This document shows, piece after piece, positions 56,051-64,000 of a stretch of DNA of 64,000 nucleotides. The stretch's first letter is position 1; every line of letters starts with the position of its first letter. Location of the stretch: contig NZ_NPKR01000008.1 in the NCBI RefSeq assembly GCF_008329535.1, positions 248,001-312,000 on the forward strand, written 5' to 3'. This DNA comes from Mycolicibacterium sp. P1-18. Lineage in GTDB: Bacteria > Actinomycetota > Actinomycetes > Mycobacteriales > Mycobacteriaceae. Made by a program: the position numbers and the translations under genes. Below the pieces are notes generated by a model. The model saw only the letters and a list, made by a program, of their open reading frames with translations, made no database searches and was not told where the DNA came from.

Positions 56051-57366
56051 CGGGCCACCTCGTATTCCTGCAGTTCCAACATTGTCTTGATCCGTTGGCG
56101 GTGGTCGAGGTTGACCGAACGTGCCACGCCCTCGAGCAGGGAGCGCACGTCGTCGACGTCCTCGCAGGACTCCTGCCAGACGTCGCGGCCGTGCAGCCGC
56201 GCCCAGAGTCGCCTGACGTACGGCTTGGCGAAGTTGGCGAGATCGTCGACCACCTGGCGCTGGCGGGGATGCATCGGCCCGCCCTCGACCAGGTAGCGAC
56301 GGGCGTGCAGCACGTAGGCCTCCTTGCGCAACCGAGCCTGGATGTCACCGGACAGCGCGTACCGGGTCGAGGCGTCCGGGCTGAGCGGGGCCAGGTCGAC
56401 GGCGACCTCGATGCCGGCGACCAACGCCGCCTGCTTGTCCTCGGCAAGCAAACCCCAAGGCGCGCAGACCCTGTCGACTTCCTCCGCGCACAGCAGCGGG
56501 ATGTCGGGCAGTTCGTCGCGGTCGAGCACACGGCGAAGAGTGGCCCTCACTCTGTCGACGACGCTGCGGTTGAGCGGTGGGGCGCCGTCCTCCCCCGCCG
56601 CGATCGGCGGCGGCGACTGCGGGGCAACGGAACTGAGTCCCACGTCGACGATCGACCACGGCAGCTCGGCGTCGGTACGGGCCCTCGCCCCGAGATCGAA
56701 GGGTGTCGCGTCCGCGGCGAGTGCCGACCACACCCGCTGTCGCGACGCCTCGGCGTTGTGACCGACCGCGTCGCCGAGAACCGTGGCCAGGCCGGACAGG
56801 AACGAACCCGGGGTGGTGTTTCCGGGACGGACGTCGCGCCAACTGAACTCCAGCTGTTTGGCCAGCTGCGCCACCACGTGGTCGTCGAGGTAACGGTTAA
56901 GGACCTCCACGCCCGTCCTGTCGCGGTCGTCGTGCACGCCACGCAGCACCGCGGCGGCGGTCTCGCCGTCACCGGACACCGGCGCGCCCCTGGTCACCGC
57001 GAGCTCCCAGCACACCGGGAAGTACAGTTCCTGGGCATTGCCCGCGGTGATCCGAAGCCGGCGCCGCTCGAGCTTCAACACCGCGAACCACGCTGCGGTG
57101 GAACGCAAGTCGGGGGCAGCGCCCAACAGCAGGGCCCGCATCGCCGCACCGGTCTCCGGGCTGACGACCGGAGCCGAGTACTGCGGATTGGCGCGCAGCC
57201 GCAACACCAGCGGGTCGAGGATTCGCTTCACGGTGCGCCGCAGCGGAGCCCCGTCGGTGCCGCTGAGCACCTCGACGCCCGAACCGACGGCGCGCCACGC
57301 CTCGTCGATCACCGAGCGTCGGGGCAACACCAGGACTTCCCGGGCGTCGACGGCGGCGATGGTCAT
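56047..57366 (-). CDS. Unknown helical protein B of the CHAT cluster
   Basis: This 439-residue protein looks mainly alpha-helical and Arg/Ala/Leu-rich, and I recognise no family or catalytic motif. Segments such as 'LRRTVKRILDPLVLRLRANPQYSAPVVSPETGAAMRALLLG' and 'NFAKPYVRRLWARLHGRDVWQESCEDVDDVRSLLEGVARSVN' suggest a scaffold or substrate-type protein. It is first in a two-gene unit with protein A and divergent, by 83 bp, from a small membrane protein gene. Neighbourhood suggests it is a target, sensor or regulator for the CHAT protease (inference). Confidence 0.75.
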   Translation of the reverse strand: MTIAAVDAREVLVLPRRSVIDEAWRAVGSGVEVLSGTDGAPLRRTVKRILDPLVLRLRANPQYSAPVVSPETGAAMRALLLGAAPDLRSTAAWFAVLKLERRRLRITAGNAQELYFPVCWELAVTRGAPVSGDGETAAAVLRGVHDDRDRTGVEVLNRYLDDHVVAQLAKQLEFSWRDVRPGNTTPGSFLSGLATVLGDAVGHNAEASRQRVWSALAADATPFDLGARARTDAELPWSIVDVGLSSVAPQSPPPIAAGEDGAPPLNRSVVDRVRATLRRVLDRDELPDIPLLCAEEVDRVCAPWGLLAEDKQAALVAGIEVAVDLAPLSPDASTRYALSGDIQARLRKEAYVLHARRYLVEGGPMHPRQRQVVDDLANFAKPYVRRLWARLHGRDVWQESCEDVDDVRSLLEGVARSVNLDHRQRIKTMLELQEYEVAR

Positions 57367-57449
57367 GTGGAGAGGATAGGCGCACCGGTGGCGAAAACGG
57401 CCAGGAGAAGTTGGGATCGGTAGGCGGTGGACGCCACGAGGCTGACGTC

Positions 57450-57785
57450 ATGTCCAACGCCTTGCTCGCTGCCGCCGTGTTCCTCATTGCCCTCGCATGC
57501 GGTGCGCTCCTCTACGTTCCGCTGTCCCGCGCCCTGAGCGAACCGGATTCGGTGCGCCGGCCCACCGAGGTCGGCATCGGCACCGTCCGGACGGTCGACG
57601 AGCAGGTCACCCTCGACGTGGAGTGCCCGTCCGGTCGGCACTTCGTCGGCAGCCTGAGGCGGCACGCCGACGACCAAGATCTCGGTGCCCTGCGACCGGG
57701 CGTCCTGCTGCTCGTGACGTTCGATCCGGCCGCGCCGGAACGTCTTTCGCTCGCCGACGACATGGCCGCGGTGCGCACCGCTTGA
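57450..57785 (+). CDS. Small membrane-anchored beta-barrel-like protein
   Basis: This 111-residue protein has one N-terminal membrane helix ('LLAAAVFLIALACGALLYVPLS') and a soluble part with short beta strands ('EVGIGTVRTVDEQVTLDVECPSGRHFVGSLRR', 'GVLLLVTFDP') like an OB/SH3-type fold. It is the only plus-strand gene in the CHAT cluster, 5 bp from the CHAT stop and 83 bp from protein B's start. It may anchor or sense at the membrane. No family name can be given. Confidence 0.72.
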   Translation: MSNALLAAAVFLIALACGALLYVPLSRALSEPDSVRRPTEVGIGTVRTVDEQVTLDVECPSGRHFVGSLRRHADDQDLGALRPGVLLLVTFDPAAPERLSLADDMAAVRTA

Positions 57786-57790
57786 CCCCC

Positions 57791-58996
57791 TCATCGTGCG
57801 CCGTCCACCGCGAAGGACGCCAGCGCGGCCCAGTACACCGGGCTGGCGGTCGAATCGCCGGATCGCCAGCGCCGCAGCCGCTCCCGCTGCCACTCGTTGA
57901 CGGCGTGGCCGGCCCGATCGTCGCCGTGGGCAAGGTCCACCGCGACGACGAGCTCTCCCATCGGATCCGTCGTACCCCCGGTGAACCGCCGGTACCCGGC
58001 CGTCGTCGGCAGCGACCACAGCGTGGCCGTGACCAGTTGTGCGCCGCAGAGAACCATTGCCGCCACCAGACCCGTCGCCTCGTCGAACCGGTAGTCCCCT
58101 CCGGAGGCGCACGCGATGAGGGCCACCCGCGGCGGCATGGGCATTCCGCGTGACATGATCGCCGCCGCGGTCAGTGGCTTCTCTTCGGCAAGGTGCAACG
58201 ACGCCTGATCGGCCCGTCCCGACCGGTCCTCGGCGGCGCTGGCATGTCCGACGTAGAGCAGGCGGCTGGGCGTCTCGGCCAGCATCGTGGCCAGCCAGTC
58301 GCGGTCGGCGTCGGTGCGGCGGAACAACTCCGTCGACGTGGACACGGCGGGCAGAATGCGTCGCGCGTCCACGTCGACGGCGAAGTGCCGCGCGAGAGGT
58401 GTTTCCGCTGACGGCCGTCCGAGGACCGAGCCCAGTGCCGAGTCGGGACGTTGTCCGGGGACGCGCGGGTCGAGGACCACCAGGGGCTCGCGATGGCGAC
58501 TGTCGGCCCATGTGGTGCGTGGCCGCGGGGCGTTCACGATGTTGGGTGGAACGGCCATGAGCAGATCCGCCAGCTCCACCAGGCGGCGGCCGTCCCCCTC
58601 TGCGGGCACGGCCAGCAGACCCCATGGCACGCGACCCAATCTGGCGCTCGGAGAGATGAAGAGCGCCGCGCCAGGGGTGGGGACGTCGTCGAGGAGCAAC
58701 CGCCAGGCCGGCTCGGACAGCAGCGCCGAGCCGAGTCGCCGGGCGAGCGCCTCCTCGGTGTCGGCAGCGGCGAACGGCCCGCTGACGAGTGCCCTCGCCA
58801 GCGCATCGGCGACTGACTCCCCCGCGATCGGCTCGGGCAGGGCCTCGGCGAGGTCGTCGAGGCCGTCGCGGATCTCGGCGGACTGGATGACCCAGGTCAT
58901 CGTCCGCGCCGGGTCGCCCACGACCCGGAGGCTCGCGTACGTGGCCAGCCCGACGTCGGCGAACCGCAAGATCAGCGTCGTGTCCGCTAGGCCCAT
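57791..58996 (-). CDS. CHAT-domain (caspase-like) protease
   Basis: This 401-residue protein has a CHAT domain in its C-terminal 290 residues. The catalytic dyad is H251 in 'RLLYVGHASA' and C296 in 'VALIACASGGDY', as in caspase/separase-like clan CD peptidases. Further family segments are 'GALFISPSARLGRVPWGLLAVP' and 'CGAQLVTATLWSLP'. The first 110 residues are a helical extension. The ATG at 58996 overlaps the TPR gene by 10 nt, so both are made together; the reading frame continues upstream only inside the TPR gene. A protease effector held by its TPR partner is the natural model (inference). Confidence 0.87.
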   Translation of the reverse strand: MGLADTTLILRFADVGLATYASLRVVGDPARTMTWVIQSAEIRDGLDDLAEALPEPIAGESVADALARALVSGPFAAADTEEALARRLGSALLSEPAWRLLLDDVPTPGAALFISPSARLGRVPWGLLAVPAEGDGRRLVELADLLMAVPPNIVNAPRPRTTWADSRHREPLVVLDPRVPGQRPDSALGSVLGRPSAETPLARHFAVDVDARRILPAVSTSTELFRRTDADRDWLATMLAETPSRLLYVGHASAAEDRSGRADQASLHLAEEKPLTAAAIMSRGMPMPPRVALIACASGGDYRFDEATGLVAAMVLCGAQLVTATLWSLPTTAGYRRFTGGTTDPMGELVVAVDLAHGDDRAGHAVNEWQRERLRRWRSGDSTASPVYWAALASFAVDGAR

Positions 58997-60717
58997 GTCT
59001 CCCAGACCGATTCGGCCGCCGTCACGCACTGGCCATAGCGTTCGAACGCGAGCTGCCGGTAGTGGTCGAGCACCGGTCCCGTGGTCGGATCCATCCGCAA
59101 CGGCGGCAACGGGCCCAGGCGCGTGAGCCCGGTGCCGTCGGTGATCGGCGGACCGGCGGCAACCAGCGCCAGCTCGTCGACGTCGGTGATCGGGGCCGCG
59201 GCCGTGGACACGGTCGACCACTCCTCGGCTGCGGCGTCCTCGGCGGCGGCGCTGAAGGTGCCCCTCGCACTGTGGTATTCGACCAACTGGCTGACCAGGT
59301 CGGAGTTCTCCCACTCCAGGGCAACGGCGAAGGCGCCGGCCAACAGCGGTGCCGAGACGCACGTCGCCCATTGCGCCCGGGCCTCGGCGTCGGCGACCGA
59401 ATACCGCACCGAGTCCACGGCGAGCGACGCGGGCACCTTGAGTTCGGCTGCGCGCTCGAGCTTCTGCATGGCCGCACGATGCTCGTCGGTGCCCGGTTGC
59501 GCCCCGGTGGTCCCGGCACCGGCCTGGTACCTCGCCTCGGCGGCGTCCCAGTCGTCGTCGGGCCGGCCGGCTCCGTCGAAACCGAGGTCGGCCAGGGCCT
59601 CGGCGCGCCAGACGTTGCCGAGGTGGTCGTCGAGGCGGGCGTAGGCCAGCCAGCTGCTGCGGGGTGACGAGTCGAGGCAGGCCCGCGCCTGCGTCACCAT
59701 CTCGACGGCCTCGGCATGGCGGCCGCGGAAGATGCTGATCCAGCTGCGTTGCAACAGAATTCGATGGATGTGCAGGGGCTTGCCGAGTTCGCGCCAATGC
59801 CGCTCGGCGTGCTCCCAGCATTCGTCGGCGACTTTCAGTCCCCCGGCGGACAACCTCGTCAAACCGAAGAACAGCCAGCACCTGGAGACGTCGTTGGCCC
59901 TGGCGTAGCGCGCGATCACCGGATACGCCTCGTACATTCGAGCCTCGGTGCTGACCCGGTCGCCCGCCGACCAGCTCGCGGCGCCGCGCTCCAACCGGGC
60001 GCGTGCGGTCGCGAGTTCCCACCCGCGGCTCGCGGCGCGGGCCTCGACCCGCCGCAGCCACGGTTCGGCGTCGTCGAGACGGCCGGTCTCGATGCAGAAC
60101 CTGGCATACCCGAGACCGCCGAGCACCCGCAGGTTGTCGGCGGATTCGTCGCTGGCGGTTGACGATTCGAGGCGTCGAATCACCTCGTCCCACAGGCGTA
60201 CCGAGCGCACGTGCATGTCGTCGTCGCACAGGCCCTCGGCGCAGACGATGCGCGCATAGGTTAGAAGGTAGGCGTGTTCGTCGGCCAGGTCGGCGAAGTC
60301 GGCGTCGTCGTCGTCCAGCGCGGTCAGGGCGACCGCGGCCGCCTCGTGGTCGCCGATCGCGGCGGCGAGCCCGGTCTCGAGAAAGCCGGCCCTGCGCCCG
60401 TAGCGGCGGACGAGGTGCCGTGCCTCGGCAGGCGTCAGGGTGGATGTCTCCACCACGTCGGCGGTGGCGGTGCCCGCGAGAATCGACTCGTACACGGCCA
60501 GGCACGCGCGAATGCGCACGGCGGCCTCGCGGACGCCGTCGAAGGCGGTTCGGACCAGGTAGAGCTCACCGAGTTGGGCCAGTGCCTCCAACATCCAGTC
60601 GTCGCGGTCGGCTTGTTCGATCTGGGGCATCAACGCAAGGAGCAGTTCCTTGGCCGCGGTTTCGTCGCTGGCCAGGGCAAGGTGGCGGGCCCGCTCCAGC
60701 TCCCCGGGGATCGACAC
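58987..60717 (-). CDS. TPR-repeat partner of the CHAT protease
   Basis: This 576-residue protein is all helical, with a TPR-like periodicity from about 10 to 400, for example 'EALAQLGELYLVRTAFDGVREAAVRIRACLAVYESI', 'GLGYARFCIETGRLDDAEPWLRRVEARAASRGWELATARARLERGAASW' and 'ECWEHAERHWRELGKPLHIHRILLQRSWISIFRGRHAEAVEMVTQA'. No enzyme motif is seen. Its 3' end overlaps the CHAT ATG by 10 nt. Fused TPR-CHAT proteins are known protease effectors (e.g. the type III-E CRISPR-associated one); here the two parts are split into neighbouring genes. Confidence 0.85.
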   Translation of the reverse strand: MSIPGELERARHLALASDETAAKELLLALMPQIEQADRDDWMLEALAQLGELYLVRTAFDGVREAAVRIRACLAVYESILAGTATADVVETSTLTPAEARHLVRRYGRRAGFLETGLAAAIGDHEAAAVALTALDDDDADFADLADEHAYLLTYARIVCAEGLCDDDMHVRSVRLWDEVIRRLESSTASDESADNLRVLGGLGYARFCIETGRLDDAEPWLRRVEARAASRGWELATARARLERGAASWSAGDRVSTEARMYEAYPVIARYARANDVSRCWLFFGLTRLSAGGLKVADECWEHAERHWRELGKPLHIHRILLQRSWISIFRGRHAEAVEMVTQARACLDSSPRSSWLAYARLDDHLGNVWRAEALADLGFDGAGRPDDDWDAAEARYQAGAGTTGAQPGTDEHRAAMQKLERAAELKVPASLAVDSVRYSVADAEARAQWATCVSAPLLAGAFAVALEWENSDLVSQLVEYHSARGTFSAAAEDAAAEEWSTVSTAAAPITDVDELALVAAGPPITDGTGLTRLGPLPPLRMDPTTGPVLDHYRQLAFERYGQCVTAAESVWETWA

Positions 60718-60770
60718 GGCTGCATCATAAGTCGCCGCGGACGCCAGGTGTGGAAGTCGGAAGTGGCGGA

Positions 60771-60801
60771 AGCGGCGGACGTGCGAGGCACGTCCGCCGC
60801 T
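60771..60801 (-). terminator. Hairpin terminator after the lpqH-like gene
   Basis: AGCGGCGGACGTGC (60771-60784) and GCACGTCCGCCGCT (60788-60801) form a perfect 14-bp stem with a GAG loop, 17 bp after the lipoprotein stop. It separates that gene from the TPR-CHAT unit on the same strand, so the latter needs its own promoter in the next 50 bp. Confidence 0.8.
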
Positions 60802-60818
60802 CCCCCCGCGGTGACCCG

Positions 60819-61313
60819 TCAGTTGCAGGTCACCTTGATCTCGAATTTCTTCGTGATCATCCCCGCCATCGGGTTCTTCATGTCGGCGCCCTGCGCCTCA
60901 CCGGTAATGGTGTAGGTGCTGCCGTCGACGGCGACGTCTGCCGAGCCGCTCTTCATGCCGCCCATCTGGGCAACGGCGAGGGCACTGCCGTCGACGACCA
61001 GGCCGAGGGACTCGACTGCCGGCGGGGTCGCGTCGGACATGACGACCGCGACACCCTGCTGTCCGCCCACCGCGCCGCTGGCGACGTTGATCTTCCCGCC
61101 GGCCTTGACGCAGGTCACCGTGCTGGTGTCGAGGCCGGCCAGGTCCTGACCCTCGACCTTGACCTGGGTGTTGCCGCTGGTGCTGACCTGGGTGCTGCTG
61201 CCGCTCGCGGCGGGAGAGCTCGATCCGGGCGTCGAACCCTTGTCGTCGGAGCAGCCGACCAAGACCAAGGCCGCTGCCGCGATGCCGATACCCGCCGTCA
61301 CGATGCTCTTCAT
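60819..61313 (-). CDS. lpqH: LpqH-family (19 kDa antigen-like) lipoprotein
   Basis: This 164-residue lipoprotein has signal peptide and lipobox LVGC with C21, then a Ser/Thr-rich linker (about 28-50) where glycosylation is typical. The folded part 'KVEGQDLAGLDTSTVTCVKAGGKINVASG' to 'FEIKVTCN' with two cysteines matches the LpqH antigen family, cell-surface lipoproteins that stimulate TLR2. The ATG at 61313 is preferred because AAGGGA lies 6 nt upstream; one at 61328 is possible. The paralogue may differ in role from true LpqH. Confidence 0.87.
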   Translation of the reverse strand: MKSIVTAGIGIAAAALVLVGCSDDKGSTPGSSSPAASGSSTQVSTSGNTQVKVEGQDLAGLDTSTVTCVKAGGKINVASGAVGGQQGVAVVMSDATPPAVESLGLVVDGSALAVAQMGGMKSGSADVAVDGSTYTITGEAQGADMKNPMAGMITKKFEIKVTCN

Positions 61314-61451
61314 GGGTAGTCCCTTCATTCGCTTCGCCCCTGTGGCGTCGTCGTGAGGTAAGTACACGCGGGCCGATGCGCTACCGATCCCAACAATCGC
61401 CGGGCAATGCGCTCCATCGGAAATGTCGGACCCCGCTTCTATGATGGTGGC

Positions 61452-62699
61452 ATGTCCTCGCCGGCAACGTCTTTGAGCTCCAAGGAGCGTCTCGAGGTGT
61501 TGTTCGGCGAGATGGAAGAACTTGCCGGGCAGCGCAACGCGATCGACAGCCGGTTGGTGGAGATCGCCGCGGAGATCGAGGGTAACGGCATCTGGGGTGC
61601 CACCGGCTGCCGGTCAGTCCCGGCGTTGGTGGCCTGGAAGCTGGGCGTCAGCCCCCACACCGCCGAGACCATCGTGACCGCCGCCCGGCGACTCGAGGAG
61701 TTCCCGAAGTGTGCGGCCATGATGCGCGAGGGCCAGCTGTCGTTGGATCAAGTCGGGGTGATCGCCGAGCGGGCCGGGGAGGGGTCCGACGAGCACTACG
61801 CCCAGTTGGCGTCGGTGGCGACGGTGACGCAGTTGCGGTTCGCGATCAAGCTGGAGCCGCGACCCAAGCCTGATCCCCGGGCGGAGCCGGAGCGGTCGTT
61901 GACCAAGACCGTCGGGGAAACGCACACCACCTACCGGATCCGGTTGCCAAAGGTAGAGGCCGCGAAGTTCGAGGCGGGGTTGGATTCACATCGGGATGCG
62001 TTGGTCGCGGCGTGGAAACGCGACCACGATCGCGCCGGTGACGACGACGGTCCGTCGGTGCAGACGCCGCCCTTCCCCACTGCCACCGACGCGTTCATGA
62101 GCCTGGTCGAGGCCGGCTGGGACGCCGATGTCGCACGACGCCCGCATGGTCAGCACACCACGGTGGTGGTGCACCTCGACGTCGAGAACCGCAAGGCGGC
62201 GCTGCATTTGGGGCCGTTCCTGTCCGAGGGTGACCGCCGGTACCTGATGTGCGAGTCGGACTGTGAGATGTGGTTCGAACGCCACGGCCAGGTGATCGGG
62301 TCGGGGCGGGCGACGCGGCAGATCAGCCGCCGCCTGCGCCGCGCGCTGGAGCACCGCGACCGGTGCTGCGTGGTGCCCGGCTGCGGGGCGACCCGGGGTC
62401 TGCATGCTCATCACATCGTCCATTGGGAGGACGGCGGGGCCACCGAGTTGGACAACCTGGTGCTGCTGTGCCCGTTCCACCACCGCCTGCATCACAGCGG
62501 CGGCATCACCATCACCGGCCCCGCCGGCCACCTCGTCGTCACCGACGCCGACGGCGAACCGCTCAACCCCGGATCGTTGGCGCGCACCCCGACTCAACCG
62601 CCACCGGCGGTGAAACCGTGCCGCGGCCCGCTGGGTGAACGCGCCGAGTGGTGGTGGTACACACCGTTCGAACCCCAACCACCCCCGCCCGACAACTGA
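61452..62699 (+). CDS. 13E12-family HNH endonuclease-like protein (DUF222)
   Basis: This 415-residue protein has an N-terminal DUF222 helical region ('WGATGCRSVPALVAWKLGVSPHTAETIVTAARRLEEFP') and a C-terminal HNH nuclease motif: 'CCVVPGCGATRGLHAHHIVHWEDGGATELDNLVLLCPFHHRLHHSG', with the two Cys zinc pairs and catalytic His intact. This is the REP13E12 repeat family, present in many copies in mycobacteria and linked to mobile or repeat DNA. Whether it cuts DNA in the cell is not known. The ATG at 61452 starts 'MSSPATSLSS'. Confidence 0.9.
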   Translation: MSSPATSLSSKERLEVLFGEMEELAGQRNAIDSRLVEIAAEIEGNGIWGATGCRSVPALVAWKLGVSPHTAETIVTAARRLEEFPKCAAMMREGQLSLDQVGVIAERAGEGSDEHYAQLASVATVTQLRFAIKLEPRPKPDPRAEPERSLTKTVGETHTTYRIRLPKVEAAKFEAGLDSHRDALVAAWKRDHDRAGDDDGPSVQTPPFPTATDAFMSLVEAGWDADVARRPHGQHTTVVVHLDVENRKAALHLGPFLSEGDRRYLMCESDCEMWFERHGQVIGSGRATRQISRRLRRALEHRDRCCVVPGCGATRGLHAHHIVHWEDGGATELDNLVLLCPFHHRLHHSGGITITGPAGHLVVTDADGEPLNPGSLARTPTQPPPAVKPCRGPLGERAEWWWYTPFEPQPPPPDN

Positions 62700-62734
62700 G
62701 CCTCCCGACGCCGCGTCAGCGGTACGGTGACACC

Positions 62735-63037
62735 GTGGGAGACCCCGAGGAGATCGTCGACGCCGAGATCGTGCCCGATCCGCCTGCCCCGGCACCGCAG
62801 GAGCTTGCCGCGTCGCCGGAGGAAACCGGCTACACCCGGGGCGGAGTGCCGACCTTCGAATCGGTCCGGGAGAAGATCGAAACCAGATACGGCACCGCCA
62901 TCGGTTCGTCGGAGCTCGCCTCCGAGACCGCCGAGGGCCGTGAGGTCGAAGAACAGTACGAGGCCCGGCAGCGTGCCGCCCACAAGCGCCTCGAACAAAT
63001 CAGGGCGTCGATGCGGGACGAGCCGGATCGGACCTGA
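62735..63037 (+). CDS. Small acidic protein of unknown function
   Basis: The 100-residue reading from GTG at 62735 begins 'GDPEEIVDAEIVPDPPAPAPQELAASPEETGYTRGGVPTFESVREKIETRYGTAIGSSELASETAEGREVEEQYEARQRAAHKRLEQIRASM'. The N-terminal third is Pro/Glu-rich and likely disordered; the rest is a charged helix with coiled-coil character. No family was recognised with certainty, although similar small proteins occur in mycobacteria. It lies 4 bp before the winged-helix gene on the same strand, so the two are probably co-transcribed. Confidence 0.65.
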   Translation: MGDPEEIVDAEIVPDPPAPAPQELAASPEETGYTRGGVPTFESVREKIETRYGTAIGSSELASETAEGREVEEQYEARQRAAHKRLEQIRASMRDEPDRT

Positions 63038-63041
63038 CTCG

Positions 63042-64000
63042 GTGCGCTCGTTCACCGTCGAGGAGCGGCGGGCGCGGCTGGCGCGGCGGCACTTCCTGGC
63101 TGAGCCCACCGACCGACCGGTCGCCGACGTCGCCAGTTCGTTCGTCGGTCTGCACGCCACGGACCCGGCGACGCCGTACCTTTCGCTGTGGGCTCGCCGC
63201 ACCGATTTCCGCGTCGCCGATCTCGACGATGCGCTGTACGTCGACCGCACGGTGGTCAAGCATCTCGCCATGAGGCGCACGCTGTGGGTCTTCGACACTG
63301 CGGACCTGCCGACCGTGCAGGCCGCGTCGAGCAGTCGCGTCGCGGCCACCGAGCGCAAGAAGTTGACCGCCGACGTCGTGAAGGCGGGCATCGCCGTCGA
63401 CGGCGAGGAGTGGCTCGCAGACGCGGCGGCGGCGGTCATCGCTCACCTCGACCAGCACGGCCACGCCACCGCCAGAGAGCTTCGCGCTGCACTTCCGCAG
63501 CTGGCCGGCGACTACGACCCCGCCCCCGGCAAGAGCTGGGGTGGGCCTGGACCGATCTCGCCGCGGGTGCTGACGGTGCTGGCCGTGGAGGGGCATCTGG
63601 TGCGCGGTCCGAACGAGGGCGGCTGGACGACGTCGCGGCCGAGGTGGACGGCCACCTCACGATGGCTTGGCGTGCGCGGGCCGGTCGAGTACGACGCCGC
63701 GCGAGCAGCACTCATCAGCGGATACCTGCGCGCGTTCGGGCCCGCCACCGTCGACGACGTCAAGTGGTTCTTCGGTCACACGCTCGGGTGGACCCGCGAC
63801 GGTCTGCGTGACGTCGGTGCGGTCGAGGTCGACGTCGCCGGTGTTCCCGGCTGGGTGCTCCCCGACGATCTGGAGCCGGAACCGCCCTGCGAACGGTGGT
63901 GTGCGCTGCTGCCCGGTCTCGACGTGACGACGATGGGCTGGCAGCAGCGCGACTGGTACCTGGGACCCCACAAGGCGCAGGTGTTCGACCGCAACGGCAA
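63042..64000 (+). CDS. Winged-helix (HTH_42, AlkZ/YcaQ-like) protein, partial at right edge
   Basis: The frame is open from a GTG at 63042 to the window end, about 319 residues, with the C-terminus missing. It has 'VADVASSFVGLHATDPATPYLSLWARRTDFRVADLDDALY', 'VVKHLAMRRTLWVF', 'GYLRAFGPATVDDVKWFFGHTLG' and 'CALLPGLDVTTMGWQQRDWYLG', the pattern of the three-winged-helix family that includes the YcaQ/AlkZ DNA glycosylases for crosslinks. Whether this member is a glycosylase cannot be decided here. It begins 4 bp after the small acidic protein gene. Confidence 0.8.
   Translation, partial: MRSFTVEERRARLARRHFLAEPTDRPVADVASSFVGLHATDPATPYLSLWARRTDFRVADLDDALYVDRTVVKHLAMRRTLWVFDTADLPTVQAASSSRVAATERKKLTADVVKAGIAVDGEEWLADAAAAVIAHLDQHGHATARELRAALPQLAGDYDPAPGKSWGGPGPISPRVLTVLAVEGHLVRGPNEGGWTTSRPRWTATSRWLGVRGPVEYDAARAALISGYLRAFGPATVDDVKWFFGHTLGWTRDGLRDVGAVEVDVAGVPGWVLPDDLEPEPPCERWCALLPGLDVTTMGWQQRDWYLGPHKAQVFDRNG

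Noticed and set aside
58997-60505. N-terminal extension of the CHAT frame to 904 codons (apparent TPR-CHAT fusion)
   Set aside because: The upstream part is out of frame with the real TPR gene and Arg-rich; the fold starts at the ATG at 58996.

Overview
The window is high-GC DNA from a mycobacterium, most likely a fast-growing environmental species (Mycolicibacterium type). The lineage markers are the two-part lysyl-phosphatidylglycerol synthase/lysyl-tRNA synthetase LysX, lipoproteins of the LppI and LpqH families, a LipT-like esterase next to lppI (as in M. tuberculosis Rv2045c-Rv2046), a cutinase, a 13E12-type HNH protein, and the order lysX / infC-rpmI-rplT-tsnR / adenylate cyclase, which resembles M. 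tuberculosis Rv1639c-Rv1647. Family and synteny calls come from reading the proteins by eye; no database search was run.

Left edge (1-2.9 kb): a mobile module of three overlapping minus-strand genes (tyrosine recombinase, small HTH protein, and a cysteine-rich protein that runs off the window), with inverted repeats upstream of the recombinase and a long non-coding stretch carrying two copies of one palindrome. 2.9-21.9 kb: a giant BTAD/ATPase regulator; a purine-salvage operon (ABM-domain membrane protein, MFS transporter, guanine deaminase); a thiol/redox block (peroxiredoxin, DsbA-like protein, DHFR-like reductase) divergent from a TetR gene coupled to a CstR-like sensor; a GDSL hydrolase with a deleted dienelactone hydrolase; SDRs, an acyltransferase, TrhA, an acyl-CoA dehydrogenase, PsiE-like and TspO proteins.

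22-36.3 kb: a polyamine ABC importer (potA-potD-potB-potC), an EamA exporter, a thioesterase divergent from a LysR regulator, a cutinase, a xylulokinase, a coiled-coil protein with ten 11-residue repeats, and a gluconate module (gntK-gntP with a divergent GntR regulator and a clear operator). 36.3-46 kb: lipoproteins, a kinase fused to a lipid-binding-like domain, a copper/topaquinone amine oxidase, LipT, LppI, a rhomboid-like protein and a class III cyclase. 46-55 kb is the translation core: tsnR, rplT, rpmI, infC (with an ATC start and a leader hairpin), a DUF1844 gene, lysX and an alpha/beta hydrolase.

55-60.7 kb is the most unusual part: a TPR protein overlapping a CHAT (caspase-like) protease gene, a small membrane protein on the other strand, and two overlapping genes I cannot assign. 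It reads as a self-contained protease effector module, possibly for defence or cell death. The right end has an LpqH-family lipoprotein behind a strong hairpin, a 13E12-family HNH gene, a small acidic protein and a truncated winged-helix protein. I found no tRNA, rRNA or CRISPR array.
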